Numbered from the stretch's first letter, positions 1-9,746 are shown. The stretch is 64,000 bases of DNA from Desertivirga arenae (GCF_017355785.1 NZ_JAFEWE010000015.1:62001-126000), one strand, 5' to 3'. Numbers and translations are program-made. Notes: generated by a model from the letters alone, not told the origin.

Positions 1-354
1 AAGGAATCTGATTTTTTATCACAAAAATAGTAAAATCAGTACCAGGTGCAACTGATAAAAATCACGTCATCGTTCCCGGAAACGATTGCGTAAAAATTGT
101 AGAGTGATTCGTCTTTTATGTAATATAAACTCTTTAAAATTGTTGAAAACTAGTCCCTTTACTAACGGAAGGCCAGCTACATAAAGATTTATAATAGTGC
201 TTGTTAGGAAACCAAGCCGCAAAAACAAGCTTAAGATGTTCACCAACTGTGGCAGGCTAAAGCTTCTCTTTTGTAACAAACTTTATTCCTGGTCCCCTGC
301 GGGATAGGATATTATTATTGCGAATTAACCGTTTTAACGAAAACCAAAATATAA
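1..354. other. 5' intergenic region upstream of the GH28 gene
   Basis: No convincing gene lies here; the short minus-strand frame at 67-279 has no family features. The stretch holds the palindrome at 69-86 (separate entry). It also holds an inverted repeat GCTTGTT/AACAAGC (199-205 and 224-230), which could fold in a long 5' leader. The distance from the palindrome to the start codon at 355 is about 270 nt, so either the leader is long or the promoter lies nearer the gene. No good TTG/TAnnTTTG pair was found close to the start. Confidence 0.6.
69..86. promoter_or_regulatory. Candidate regulator operator upstream of the pectin operon
   Basis: ATCGTTCCCGGAAACGAT is an 18-bp palindrome with one mismatched pair. 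Its right part, CGGAAACGATTGC (77-89), matches CGGGAACGATTGC at 14184-14196, between kdgK and kdgA, in 12 of 13 positions. Dyads with CG near the centre of each half are typical of LacI-family operators. The regulator is inferred; the nearest candidate is the LacI-type protein at 31445-32458. Confidence 0.5.
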
Positions 355-2031
355 ATGACACATACATTTAAAGTACTTGCATTTCTGGGACTGGTGACGG
401 CGATTGGGGCAACAAATGCAAATGCTCAATCGGCTAAGCCGCAGCAGTGGCCCTCCGTTTTGCCAACTGTACAACTTCCCCAGTTTAAAAAAGACACTAT
501 TAGCATCGTTAAAAATGGAGCTATCAGCGATGGCATCACATTAAATACAAAAAGTATAAATCAAACTATTGATGAAGTAAGCAAAAATGGAGGAGGAGTA
601 GTTCTTGTTCCCCGTGGAATATGGGTAACCGGTCCGATAGAGCTTAAAAGCAATGTCAATTTACATTTGGCCAAAGACGCTCTGTTAAGTTTTACTGAGG
701 ACTTCTCGCAATACAAACTTGTGGAAACAAACTGGGAAGGCCTTGGAGCTGTTCGTAATCAATCACCAATTTCAGGAACAAATCTTGAAAACGTGGCTAT
801 TACTGGTTATGGTATTGTAGACGGAAACGGCGATGCCTGGAGAATGACTAAAAAGGAAAAGCTTACGGAGTCTCAATGGAAGAAATTAGTTGCTTCAGGG
901 GGGGTAGTTAGCGAAGATAAAAAATCATGGTACCCATCTGAAAGTTCATTGAAAGGTTCTAAAGTTAAAACTGCAGGAGTTATTGGTGCGGGGAAAACCA
1001 TTAAAGATTTCGAGGAAATCAAAGACTTCCTTCGTCCCAATTTACTGGTATTAACTAATTGCAAAAAAGTACTGCTTGAAGGAGTAACCTTTCAGAACTC
1101 TCCAGCCTGGAACCTTCACCCTTTAATGTGCGAGGATCTTACAGTAAGAAACGTTTATGCTAAGAACCCCTGGTATGCACAGAATGGGGATGGGATTGAC
1201 GTGGAAAGCTGTAAAAATGTTTTGATAGAAAACAGCACCTTCGATGTAGGTGATGACGGTATTTGTATAAAATCTGGCAGAGATGAACAAGGACGACTTA
1301 GAGCAAAGCCAACAGAAAATCTGATAGCCAGAAACAACGTAGTATACCACGCTCACGGAGGTTTTGTAATTGGATCAGAAATGTCTGGTGGTGCTAAAAA
1401 CCTTTATATCTATGATAATACCTTTATTGGAACAGATATCGGTTTACGCTTTAAAACTACTCGAGGCAGAGGTGGGGTTGTTGAAAATATCTTCGTTAAA
1501 AATATCAACATGAAGGATATCCCAGGTGAAGCTATTCTTTTTGACATGTACTATGCAGCTGTGGATCCGGTTCCTGCCGCGGGTGAAAAACGAGAAGCTC
1601 CTAAAGTTGAATTACTCCCTGTTACAGACGCCACACCAGTCTTCAAGAATTTTTATATTAGTAATGTAGTAGCTCAGGGTGCAGAAAAAGCAATTTTTGT
1701 TCGGGGCTTACCTGAGATGAACATCAGTAATATTTTCCTTGAGAATATTATCATCCAGGCAAAAAAAGGAATAGAGATCGAAGAGGCAAAAGGCTTATAC
1801 CTTAAGAATGTAAATGTTGTAACTTCAGAAACTAAGCCTGTTGTTAATGTAAATAACAGTACTCAGGTATATTTTGATAACTTAGCTTTCAATAAAGGCG
1901 CAGAACTATTGTTTAACGTGAATGGTAAACGTACTGCCAATATTAATGTAACCAATACTAAAACTACCAATGCTAAAGTAGTTGCTTCCTACAATCAGGA
2001 GGCTACTAAAAAGGCGCTAAAAGTAAAATAA
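355..2031 (+). CDS. Secreted GH28 polygalacturonase
   Basis: Hydrolyses alpha-1,4-galacturonosyl bonds in pectin, probably in the periplasm or outside the cell. A signal peptide occupies residues 1-24 (cleavage after ANA). The rest is a parallel beta-helix of the pectin-lyase fold. All GH28 signatures are present: NGDGID at 277-282 (the NTD motif with Gly for Thr), GDD at 299-301, HGG at 334-336 and RFK at 365-367 (the RIK motif). At 558 aa it is longer than simple polygalacturonases; an insert of about 50 residues around 165-220 separates early strands. It is the first gene of an operon, and the GH105 gene starts 14 nt downstream. Linkage preference (homogalacturonan, rhamnogalacturonan or exo-acting) cannot be told from sequence alone. 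The ATG at 355 is chosen because the signal peptide starts there. Confidence 0.92.
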   Translation: MTHTFKVLAFLGLVTAIGATNANAQSAKPQQWPSVLPTVQLPQFKKDTISIVKNGAISDGITLNTKSINQTIDEVSKNGGGVVLVPRGIWVTGPIELKSNVNLHLAKDALLSFTEDFSQYKLVETNWEGLGAVRNQSPISGTNLENVAITGYGIVDGNGDAWRMTKKEKLTESQWKKLVASGGVVSEDKKSWYPSESSLKGSKVKTAGVIGAGKTIKDFEEIKDFLRPNLLVLTNCKKVLLEGVTFQNSPAWNLHPLMCEDLTVRNVYAKNPWYAQNGDGIDVESCKNVLIENSTFDVGDDGICIKSGRDEQGRLRAKPTENLIARNNVVYHAHGGFVIGSEMSGGAKNLYIYDNTFIGTDIGLRFKTTRGRGGVVENIFVKNINMKDIPGEAILFDMYYAAVDPVPAAGEKREAPKVELLPVTDATPVFKNFYISNVVAQGAEKAIFVRGLPEMNISNIFLENIIIQAKKGIEIEEAKGLYLKNVNVVTSETKPVVNVNNSTQVYFDNLAFNKGAELLFNVNGKRTANINVTNTKTTNAKVVASYNQEATKKALKVK

Positions 2032-2045
2032 ACTTATTTACACAC

Positions 2046-3962
2046 ATGAAGAGGATTTCAATTTTATCCGCTGCAGTAACTTGTCTGTTTTCTTTTCAGG
2101 TTGCAACGTCTTCTGCTCAGACCAAACCTCTGTCAGAAAGAATGGCAGCTCAGGTAATGGACATTTGGGCAGATTCGCTATGGACTGGAAGACCTTTCAA
2201 ATGGACTTATGATCAGGGCGTAATTCTTGAAGGTATAGCTGATGTCTGGTATAAAACCGGAGATACAAAGTATTTCAATTACATCAAAAAAAGCATGGAC
2301 CACTTTGTTCAGGCTGATGGAACTGTAAGAACATATAAACCAGATGAGTTCAATATTGACCATGTAAAAAATGGCCGGTCTGTGTTGCTTCTTTACAAAG
2401 TGACAGGTCAGGAAAAATACTTGAAAGCAGCCCAAAGCTTCAGAGATCAGTTAAGCAAGCACCCCCGCACCAAAGAGGGAGGTTTCTGGCACAAACAGGT
2501 TTACCCAAACCAGATGTGGCTTGATGGCCTATATATGGGAGAGCCTTTCTATGCTGAATATTCTGCTTTAACAAATGATGCTTCGGGGTTTAATGATGTT
2601 GCCAATCAATTTATCTGGATGGAACAACATTCGCGTGATCCTAAGACAGGTTTGATGTATCACGGCTGGGATGAGTCGAAAGAGCAGCAATGGGCAGATA
2701 AGAACACTGGCCGCTCCCCTCACGTTTGGGGTCGCGCAATGGGTTGGTACGGAGTTGGTCTGGTTGATGCATTAGAATATTTCCCTGAAAATCATCCAAA
2801 GCGCAAAGAGCTTATTGCCATATTAAATCGCTTTGCTGATGCCGTTAAGAAAGTTCAGCAACCGAACGGATTATGGTATGACGTGATTGATGTGCCTAAC
2901 GGAAAGGGAAATTATTTCGAGTCTTCTGCAGCAGCGATGTTCGTAACTACTATTGCTAAGGGAGTGCGACTGGGTTACTTACCGCAATCCTATATGGCTG
3001 TAGCTGAAAGAGCTTATGCTGGCATGAAGAAAGAATTTGTAGAAGAGGTGAATGCTGATAAAGTAAATTATAAAGGAACAGTTAATGTTTCTGGCTTAGG
3101 TGGAAAACCTTATCGTGATGGTAGTTTTGAGTATTACATGCGTGAGAAGGTGATCACTAACGATCCTAAAGGTGTAGGTGCCTTTATGATGGCGGCTTCA
3201 GAAATGGAGATTGCTGCGCTTCCTAAAATGGGTAAAGGAAAAACAGTAACCGTTGATTCCTATTTCAATAATGAATTCCATAAAGAACCTGCGACAGGCA
3301 AAATGGAGCCTTTCCATTACATCTGGACTGAAAAAGACAATAATGGGTACTCCTTACTTGGCCATATCTTTAACGCAAGGGGAGCTAAACTTTCCACTCT
3401 TGAGGATGCTCCAACTGCAGCTAACCTAAAGAACTCTAGCGTTTATATTATTGTAGACCCTGACACGGAAAAGGAAACTGAGAAACCAAATTATGTACAG
3501 CCAGCGCATGTTAAAGCTGTTTCTGATTGGGTTAAGGCTGGTGGTGTGTTGGTATTCTTCCACAATGACGCTGGCAATGCTGAGTTTAAAAACTTCAACA
3601 CTCTGGCAAATGCTTTCGGAATAAACTTTAATGAGGTAAGTAAAAACAGAGTGCAGGGTAGTCAATTTGAGCAAGGCGCGGTAATGATGCCTGCTAATCA
3701 CCCTATCTTCAAAACCACTAAAAAAGCTTACCTGAAGGAGATTTCCACTTTGACTTTAACGTCTCCTGCAAAGCCTTCTGTAACTCATAATGGCGACGTA
3801 ATTATTGCAACAGCCAAGGTTGGTAAGGGAACTGTTTTCGCGGTGGGCGATCCGTGGTTATATAATGAATATACGGACGGAAGAAAACTTCCTGCTGATT
3901 TTCAAAACTTTAAAGCTGCTAATGATTTAGTAGAATGGTTATTAAACCAGGCAAAAAAATAA
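2046..3962 (+). CDS. Secreted GH105-type unsaturated uronyl hydrolase with extra C-terminal domain
   Basis: Removes the unsaturated 4,5-uronate from pectin oligomers left by lyases. Residues 1-24 are a signal peptide (SSA/QT). The alpha6/alpha6 barrel (about 30-390) carries QMWLDG with D160 as the likely general acid/base, and HVWGRAMGW at 226-234, both typical of YteR/GH105. After about residue 400 comes a second domain of roughly 230 aa. It has Rossmann-like segments such as VYIIVDPDT, WVKAGGVLVFF and GTVFAVGDPW, resembling the glutamine-amidotransferase-like/DUF4350 fold; its role is unknown. Family members with the barrel alone are about 370 aa, so this is a fusion. It is translated in an operon with the GH28 gene. 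Confidence 0.88.
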   Translation: MKRISILSAAVTCLFSFQVATSSAQTKPLSERMAAQVMDIWADSLWTGRPFKWTYDQGVILEGIADVWYKTGDTKYFNYIKKSMDHFVQADGTVRTYKPDEFNIDHVKNGRSVLLLYKVTGQEKYLKAAQSFRDQLSKHPRTKEGGFWHKQVYPNQMWLDGLYMGEPFYAEYSALTNDASGFNDVANQFIWMEQHSRDPKTGLMYHGWDESKEQQWADKNTGRSPHVWGRAMGWYGVGLVDALEYFPENHPKRKELIAILNRFADAVKKVQQPNGLWYDVIDVPNGKGNYFESSAAAMFVTTIAKGVRLGYLPQSYMAVAERAYAGMKKEFVEEVNADKVNYKGTVNVSGLGGKPYRDGSFEYYMREKVITNDPKGVGAFMMAASEMEIAALPKMGKGKTVTVDSYFNNEFHKEPATGKMEPFHYIWTEKDNNGYSLLGHIFNARGAKLSTLEDAPTAANLKNSSVYIIVDPDTEKETEKPNYVQPAHVKAVSDWVKAGGVLVFFHNDAGNAEFKNFNTLANAFGINFNEVSKNRVQGSQFEQGAVMMPANHPIFKTTKKAYLKEISTLTLTSPAKPSVTHNGDVIIATAKVGKGTVFAVGDPWLYNEYTDGRKLPADFQNFKAANDLVEWLLNQAKK

Positions 3963-4020
3963 ATAATACAGGCAGTACACCCCATGATAGTAAACAGGCG
4001 GGTTTTAATGGGGGTTTATC

Positions 4021-4028
4021 TAAGTTTG
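4021..4028 (+). promoter_or_regulatory. Possible -7 box upstream of uxaC
   Basis: TAAGTTTG matches the Bacteroidota -7 consensus TAnnTTTG in the 177-nt gap between the GH105 gene and uxaC. No TTG was found at the usual -33 distance, so the call rests on one element. It would give uxaC a start independent of the GH28/GH105 transcript. Confidence 0.35.
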
Positions 4029-4139
4029 CGTGCTTCTATAACCAACGGGGATCAGTAAATAAATCAGACAATACGAGTGACTCTTTCATCACAGACAGAT
4101 ACAGAAAGATAACAAAGTAAAAGAAAGTACTAATAGATA

Positions 4140-5540
4140 ATGAAACAGTTTTTAGACGAGAACTTCTTATTAAACACGAAGACGGCACAAACGCTTTACC
4201 ATGACTATGCTAAAGATATGCCGATCCTGGATTATCACAATCACCTGATCCCTGAGCAGATTGCTAAGGATGTGACCTTTGAGAACATTACACAGGTTTG
4301 GTTGTACGGCGACCATTACAAATGGCGCGCGATGCGTACTAATGGTGTTGACGAGTCGTACATCACGGGAAACAAGAGCGATTACGAGAAGTTCGAGAAA
4401 TGGGCTGAAACAGTTCCATATACTTTAAGAAATCCACTTTATCACTGGACACACCTTGAACTTCAGAGATATTTTGGAGTTAAGGATATCCTTGACGGTA
4501 AATCGGCAAGAAAGATCTATGATATCTGTACGGAGAAGCTTCAATCGAAAGAGTACTCTGTGAGGAACCTTTTAAAAATGCAGAAAGTAGAGCTAGTGGG
4601 AACAACTGATGATCCTACTGATTCTTTAGAGTGGCACAAGGTTATCAATGGCGATAACTTTGGTTTAACAGCTCGTCCAACTTTCCGTCCTGATAAAGCG
4701 ATGGCTGCTGAAGATGTTGCAGGCCTGAATGCTTATATTGACAAATTAGAAGGCGTTACTAACTTAAGCATCTCTGATTTTGACACCTATTTAAAAGCTT
4801 TAAAACAGCGTCATGACTTCTTCCATGAAAATGGAGCAAGGATCTCTGACCACGGTTTGGAGCAGATCTACGCCGAAGACTATACTGATGCTGAGATCAA
4901 AGCGATTTTTGATAAGATTCGCGCGAATCAGGTTTTAACTAACCAGGAAGTATTGAAGTTCAAATCAGCAATGCTGATCTACTTCGCGGTTTGGGATCAT
5001 GAAAAAGGCTGGGTTCAACAGTTCCACTTAGGAGCGTTGCGTAACAATAATACGCGTATGCTTACTCAATTAGGCCCTGACACTGGATGGGATTCCATTG
5101 GCGACTTTAGTCAGGCTCGTCAGCTTTCTAAATTCTTAAATAAACTGGATACTGAAGATAAGTTAGCTAAGACCATCCTTTATAACCTTAACCCTGCAGA
5201 TAACGAATTGATGGCTACTATGATCGGTAACTTCAACGACGGATCTGTAGCTGGTAAAGTTCAATTTGGGTCAGGATGGTGGTTCTTGGATCAGAAAGAC
5301 GGCATGATCAAACAAATGAACGCTCTTTCTAACATGGGATTATTAAGTCGCTTAGTTGGTATGTTAACCGACTCAAGAAGCTTCTTATCCTATCCTCGCC
5401 ACGAATACTTCAGAAGAATCCTTTGTAATCTATTCGGAGATGATATCGAGAATGGAGAGATCCCTAACGATATTGAGTGGGTTGGAAAAGTGGTTCAGGA
5501 TATCTGTTACTTTAACGCAAAGAATTATTTTGAACTGTGA
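4140..5540 (+). CDS. uxaC: Glucuronate/galacturonate isomerase UxaC
   Basis: Interconverts D-galacturonate with D-tagaturonate and D-glucuronate with D-fructuronate, the first cytosolic step of the isomerase route. At 466 aa it is the usual family length. The amidohydrolase-type metal motif HNH (33-35, in ILDYHNHLIP) lies near the N-terminus, and the conserved GSGWWF and DSRSFLSYPRHEYFRR segments are near the C-terminus. The stop overlaps the GTG start of the next gene by four bases, so translation is probably coupled to the kinase. No signal peptide. Confidence 0.95.
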   Translation: MKQFLDENFLLNTKTAQTLYHDYAKDMPILDYHNHLIPEQIAKDVTFENITQVWLYGDHYKWRAMRTNGVDESYITGNKSDYEKFEKWAETVPYTLRNPLYHWTHLELQRYFGVKDILDGKSARKIYDICTEKLQSKEYSVRNLLKMQKVELVGTTDDPTDSLEWHKVINGDNFGLTARPTFRPDKAMAAEDVAGLNAYIDKLEGVTNLSISDFDTYLKALKQRHDFFHENGARISDHGLEQIYAEDYTDAEIKAIFDKIRANQVLTNQEVLKFKSAMLIYFAVWDHEKGWVQQFHLGALRNNNTRMLTQLGPDTGWDSIGDFSQARQLSKFLNKLDTEDKLAKTILYNLNPADNELMATMIGNFNDGSVAGKVQFGSGWWFLDQKDGMIKQMNALSNMGLLSRLVGMLTDSRSFLSYPRHEYFRRILCNLFGDDIENGEIPNDIEWVGKVVQDICYFNAKNYFEL

Positions 5541-6556
5541 TAACTAAGGTTTTATGCTTTGGCGAACTACTTTTGCGAGTGTCGCCGGCTCCAAATGACG
5601 TAGAAGAAAAACAGCCTTTCCATTTATACATGGGTGGGGCGGAGGCAAATACTGCTACGGCTTTGGCGGGATGGAATGTACCTGTGAAATATTGTACTGT
5701 GCTTCCCGATAACTTTATGTCGCGTTACATATTAGATTATTTAGAGTATAGGGGAATTTATACTTCCTCTATCCTCTTTTCTGGTAACCGTGTCGGGGTA
5801 TATTACCTCGACAGGGGAGCCGACTTGAAAAGCAGCGTTGTGTATGACCGGGAACGTTCTTCTTTTTCTGAATTGAAACGGGGAATGATCGATTGGGATA
5901 AAGTCCTTCGCGATGTTTCCTGGCTTAATCTGACAGCTATCAGTCCCGCTTTAAATGCTAATGTGGCTGATGTTTGTTTGGAAGCCCTAGAGGCGGCCTC
6001 AAGAAAGAAAATTACTACTTCTATTGATCTGAACTATCGTTCGAGATTATGGAAGTACGGTAAACAGCCTATAGAAGTAATTCCGGCTCTTGTGGAGCAC
6101 TGTGATTTAGTAATGGGAAATATCTGGGCAGCAAACAGCCTTTTAGGTACCTCGATTGATGAGCAGATCCATGAAAAGGGCAGAAAAGAAGATTACCTCG
6201 AACATGCTAAAGCTACTTCATTGGAAATCATGGAAAGATTTCCAAGATGTAAATCAGTAGCAAATACGTTCCGATTTGATAGTGATAAAGACAACCTGCT
6301 TTATTATACCAGTTTATATACCGATGGTAAGCAATTCAACTCTCCGGAATTCAGAACCAAAGGTGTAATTGACCGCTCTGGCAGTGGGGATTGTTTTATG
6401 GCTGGTTTAATCTATGGTTTTTATAATCACCATCAGCCACAGGATATTGTTAACTATGCTACTGCAGCCGCCTTCGGGAAATTGCAGGAACAAGGTGACG
6501 CTACAGATCAGGATGTGTTTACAGTAAGTAAACTGCGCACTGATAACGATGCTTAG
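5537..6556 (+). CDS. PfkB-family sugar kinase, KDG-kinase paralogue
   Basis: Predicted to phosphorylate 2-keto-3-deoxygluconate (KDG). It has the PfkB/ribokinase fold: N-terminal GGAEANTA (33-40), a DLNYR substrate-loop segment near 164-168, and the anion-hole/catalytic GSGD at 282-285 with D285 as base. It starts at GTG 5537, inside the last codons of uxaC. At 339 aa it closely resembles the kinase at 13056-14081, and both carry the SIDLNYR segment. It lacks that protein's TIPGD segment near the C-terminus, where it reads KLQEQGD. A kinase for a different 2-keto-sugar acid in the pathway is possible. Confidence 0.8.
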   Translation: MITKVLCFGELLLRVSPAPNDVEEKQPFHLYMGGAEANTATALAGWNVPVKYCTVLPDNFMSRYILDYLEYRGIYTSSILFSGNRVGVYYLDRGADLKSSVVYDRERSSFSELKRGMIDWDKVLRDVSWLNLTAISPALNANVADVCLEALEAASRKKITTSIDLNYRSRLWKYGKQPIEVIPALVEHCDLVMGNIWAANSLLGTSIDEQIHEKGRKEDYLEHAKATSLEIMERFPRCKSVANTFRFDSDKDNLLYYTSLYTDGKQFNSPEFRTKGVIDRSGSGDCFMAGLIYGFYNHHQPQDIVNYATAAAFGKLQEQGDATDQDVFTVSKLRTDNDA

Positions 6557-6576
6557 TTAGTAGTCTTGCAGTGAGA

Positions 6577-6601
6577 CGGGAACCAGAAATATGGCTTCCC
6601 G
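6577..6601 (+). other. Hairpin-forming inverted repeat before uxaB
   Basis: CGGGAACC (6577-6584) pairs with GGCTTCCCG (6593-6601) apart from one bulged C. No T-run follows, so it is a poor intrinsic terminator. It contains the heptamer CGGGAAC found before the other uronate units, so it may be a regulator site rather than an RNA structure. Confidence 0.4.
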
Positions 6602-6694
6602 GACTTGAAAATGGAAATCGATTGACAAGCATTACCCGGGCGGTTAAGAAAAATTGAATTAAAAGATTTAAGATTAAATATTGATTTAGAAATC

Positions 6695-8140
6695 ATGCAA
6701 TTAAGTAAAAAAACGTATACAGGATATCGCGAATATCCGGAGAAGATTCTTCAGTTTGGTGAAGGTAACTTCCTTCGTGCTTTTGTTGACTGGTTCTTCC
6801 AGGAACTTAACAATAGTGGAAAGTTTAGCGGTTCGGTTGTAGCTGTACAACCTATTGCACATGGTATGGCTGATATGCTGAACGAGCAGGACGGTTTATA
6901 CACCCTTTACCTGCGTGGTTTAAAGGATGGAAAGCCTGAAAGTAAGCATGTAACTATGGATGTTATCAGCCGTGCGATTAATCCATATGCTGATTTTGGT
7001 GCTTATTTAAAAACAGCTGAGAATCCTGAAATGCGTTATGTGATTTCTAACACTACCGAGGCTGGTATTGCATATGATGAGAACGATGAGCCTACAATGA
7101 CTCCTCCGAACTCTTTCCCTGCAAAGCTGGCAGTTTGGTTAAATCACCGTTATAAAACTTTCAATGGCGATGCCTCAAAAGGTATTCATATCATCCCTTG
7201 TGAGCTTATTGACAAAAATGCGGATAACCTTAAGCGTATCATCCTTCAATTAGCCTCTAAATGGAGCCTTGAAGAAGGGTTTGTTAACTGGTTAAACACT
7301 GCATGTACTTTTAGCAATACATTGGTTGACCGTATAGTACCAGGTTACCCACGTGAGCGTATAGCTGAGATCACTGAAGAATTAGGTTACGAAGATAAAC
7401 AAGTTGTTGAAGCAGAGCCTTTCCACCTTTGGGTAATTGAAGCACCTGAGTCATTACAACAAGAGCTGCAATTCCCTTCTCTAGGTCTGGATGTTAAATA
7501 TGTTCCAGATATGAGCCCTTATCGTACCCGTAAAGTAAGGATCCTGAATGGTGCGCATACTACTTTAGTTCCTGTAGCCTATTTGTTTGGATTAGATACA
7601 GTGCGTGAGTCAGTTGAGCATGAAGTAGTGGGTAAATTCCTGAAAGATGCCATCTACGAAGAAATCATCCCGACTTTAGATCTACCAAAAGAAGAGCTGG
7701 AGCAATTTGCTGCTGATGTAATTGATCGTTTCCGTAACCCATACATCAAGCATTTATTGATGAGTATCTCTTTGAACTCATGGTCAAAGTTCGAAACTCG
7801 TGTATTGCCTTCAGTGTTGGAGTATATTAAGAGAAAAGGCGAGATCCCTCAAAAATTAGCTTTCTCTTTAGCTGCAACTATTGCTTTCTATAAAGGAAAA
7901 CGTGGCGAAGAGGCGATCAACTTGAATGATGATGCACCATTAATCGAGCTTTTGAAAACGTCTTGGGCTAAATATGATGGAACTGATGAGTCGTTTGAAG
8001 ACGTAGTTACTTCAGTTTTAGGTTTTGAAAGAAACTGGAAAATGAATTTGAATCAGGTAGAAGGATTAACTGCTGCTGTAACCAAACACTTAACTAACAT
8101 TGAGACGTTGGGTATGCAGAAAGCAATTGAGACTGTTTAA
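6695..8140 (+). CDS. uxaB: Tagaturonate reductase (altronate oxidoreductase) UxaB
   Basis: NADH-dependent reduction of D-tagaturonate to D-altronate in the cytosol. The protein is 481 aa, typical of UxaB. The N-terminal dinucleotide-binding region reads ILQFGEGNFLRAF (19-31), characteristic of the mannitol dehydrogenase/UxaB family. The later segment RKVRILNGAHT with its Lys and Asn belongs to the catalytic C-terminal domain. It lies 138 nt after the kinase gene and 91 nt before uxaA, completing the galacturonate branch. Confidence 0.94.
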   Translation: MQLSKKTYTGYREYPEKILQFGEGNFLRAFVDWFFQELNNSGKFSGSVVAVQPIAHGMADMLNEQDGLYTLYLRGLKDGKPESKHVTMDVISRAINPYADFGAYLKTAENPEMRYVISNTTEAGIAYDENDEPTMTPPNSFPAKLAVWLNHRYKTFNGDASKGIHIIPCELIDKNADNLKRIILQLASKWSLEEGFVNWLNTACTFSNTLVDRIVPGYPRERIAEITEELGYEDKQVVEAEPFHLWVIEAPESLQQELQFPSLGLDVKYVPDMSPYRTRKVRILNGAHTTLVPVAYLFGLDTVRESVEHEVVGKFLKDAIYEEIIPTLDLPKEELEQFAADVIDRFRNPYIKHLLMSISLNSWSKFETRVLPSVLEYIKRKGEIPQKLAFSLAATIAFYKGKRGEEAINLNDDAPLIELLKTSWAKYDGTDESFEDVVTSVLGFERNWKMNLNQVEGLTAAVTKHLTNIETLGMQKAIETV

Positions 8141-8159
8141 AATAACATTAATAAGACAG

Positions 8160-8208
8160 CGGGAACCGAACCCTTTTAGTAAATTTGTAGTATAAGGCTT
8201 TGGTTCCC
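8160..8208 (+). promoter_or_regulatory. uxaA promoter region flanked by an inverted repeat
   Basis: CGGGAACC (8160-8167) and GGTTCCC (8202-8208) form an inverted repeat. It brackets TAAATTTG (8180-8187), a full match to the Bacteroidota -7 box. No clear -33 TTG is visible. The left arm repeats the CGGGAAC heptamer seen before uxaB, at the kdgK/kdgA divergence and in the 69-86 palindrome. Operator control of this promoter is inferred. Confidence 0.45.
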
Positions 8209-8231
8209 ATCTGTTTAGAAAGGATTGATAC

Positions 8232-9722
8232 ATGAAAGAGTTTATTAAAATACATTCGAAGGATAATGTGGTGATTGCACTGAAGAGTTTCAGTGTTGGT
8301 GATGTAATTGAGGTTGAAGGAAAACGCATTATTGTAATTAGCGACGTTGAACGCGGACATAAAATTGCTACTGAAGATATAGCTAGCGGTTCTGATATCA
8401 TCAAATACGGTTACCCAATTGGTCACGCAATTTCTGATATTAAAACTGGTGAGCATGTGCACGTACAGAACGTTAAGACTAATTTGAAAGATGTTTTTGA
8501 TTACTCTTACGAACCTGCTTTGCTTGAAAACCTACCTCATGCGTTTGAAGGTCGTACTTTTAATGGTTACCGTCGCGCAAATGGAGATGTAGGTATACGT
8601 AACGAAATCTGGATTGTTCCTACTGTAGGTTGTGTTAACGGAATTGCTGAGCAGATCATCCGTGAGTTTAAGGCTGAAGAAAACCCGACAGATTTAGAGG
8701 GTATCGAAGTGTTTAAGCATAGCTATGGCTGTTCCCAGTTAGGTGATGACCATGAGAACACTCGCCAAATCCTTGGTGATATTACTTTGCATCCAAATGC
8801 AGGTGGGGTATTGATCCTGGGACTTGGTTGTGAGAACAACAAGATCGACGAATTTGAAGCTTCGTTAGGAAACTACGATAAGAGCCGCATTAAATTCCTT
8901 TCCAGTCAGAGCACTTCTGACGAAGTTGAAGATGCGAAAGCTCTATTGAAAGAAATTTATGAAGTGGTTCGTCAGGATAAACGTGAACCTATCCCGGTTT
9001 CAGAACTTAAAGTTGGTTTGAAATGCGGTGGTTCAGATGGGCTATCAGGTATTACAGCTAACCCGTTACTAGGTTACTTCTCAGACTGGTTGATCAGTCA
9101 GGGTGGAACTACCATCTTAACTGAAGTACCTGAGATGTTTGGTGCTGAAACGATCTTGATGAGCCGTTGCGTGAATGAAGAAGTTTTTGATAAAACTGTT
9201 CATTTGATCAATGATTTCAAACAATACTTCATCGATCAGAAACAGCCTATTTATGAGAACCCTTCCCCGGGTAATAAAGCTGGTGGTATCAGTACTTTAG
9301 AGGATAAGTCTTTAGGTTGTACTCAAAAGGGCGGTATTGCAAATGTTGTTGACGTATTGAAATACGGTGAGCGAGTGAAGACTAAAGGTTTAAACCTTCT
9401 TTCTGCTCCTGGTAATGACCTGGTTGCTACCACTGCTTTGGGAGCATCTGGTTGTCACATCGTTTTATTCACTACTGGTCGTGGTACTCCATTCGGTAGT
9501 TTTATCCCAACATTGAAGATCTCTACTAATAATGAACTAGCTACTAAAAAGCCTCACTGGATTGATTATAATGCAGGTCCTTTAGCTGAAGACAAGACTT
9601 TTGATGAAGCTTTAAAGGAATTTGCGGATAAAATCATCAGAGTTGCAAGTGGAGAGAAAGCACACCACGAAAAGAACGGATTCCGCGAGATCGCAATCTT
9701 TAAAACTGGTGTAACATTATAG
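8232..9722 (+). CDS. uxaA: Altronate dehydratase UxaA
   Basis: Dehydrates D-altronate to 2-keto-3-deoxygluconate. At 496 aa it has the standard two-part build: an N-terminal SAF domain (about 1-95) and the large GD_AH catalytic domain. Conserved cysteine-bearing segments include TVGCVNG, HSYGCSQ and LGLGCENN, with LKCGGSDGLSGI and SLGCTQKGG further on. These cysteines are thought to hold the iron centre in the family. It is the last gene of the first uronate block; a strong terminator follows at 9747. Confidence 0.95.
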   Translation: MKEFIKIHSKDNVVIALKSFSVGDVIEVEGKRIIVISDVERGHKIATEDIASGSDIIKYGYPIGHAISDIKTGEHVHVQNVKTNLKDVFDYSYEPALLENLPHAFEGRTFNGYRRANGDVGIRNEIWIVPTVGCVNGIAEQIIREFKAEENPTDLEGIEVFKHSYGCSQLGDDHENTRQILGDITLHPNAGGVLILGLGCENNKIDEFEASLGNYDKSRIKFLSSQSTSDEVEDAKALLKEIYEVVRQDKREPIPVSELKVGLKCGGSDGLSGITANPLLGYFSDWLISQGGTTILTEVPEMFGAETILMSRCVNEEVFDKTVHLINDFKQYFIDQKQPIYENPSPGNKAGGISTLEDKSLGCTQKGGIANVVDVLKYGERVKTKGLNLLSAPGNDLVATTALGASGCHIVLFTTGRGTPFGSFIPTLKISTNNELATKKPHWIDYNAGPLAEDKTFDEALKEFADKIIRVASGEKAHHEKNGFREIAIFKTGVTL

Positions 9723-9746
9723 TGCATATAGTCGAGTTTTAAATAG

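Noticed and set aside
67-279. Minus-strand 70-codon frame at the left edge
   Set aside because: It overlies the palindrome at 69-86 and has no family features.
3935-4120. Short frame between the GH105 gene and uxaC
   Set aside because: It overlaps the GH105 3' end, has low-complexity polar content and covers the putative uxaC promoter.
6577-6601. Intrinsic terminator after the uxaC-kinase pair
   Set aside because: A hairpin is present but no T-run follows; it fits better as a regulatory site or RNA structure.
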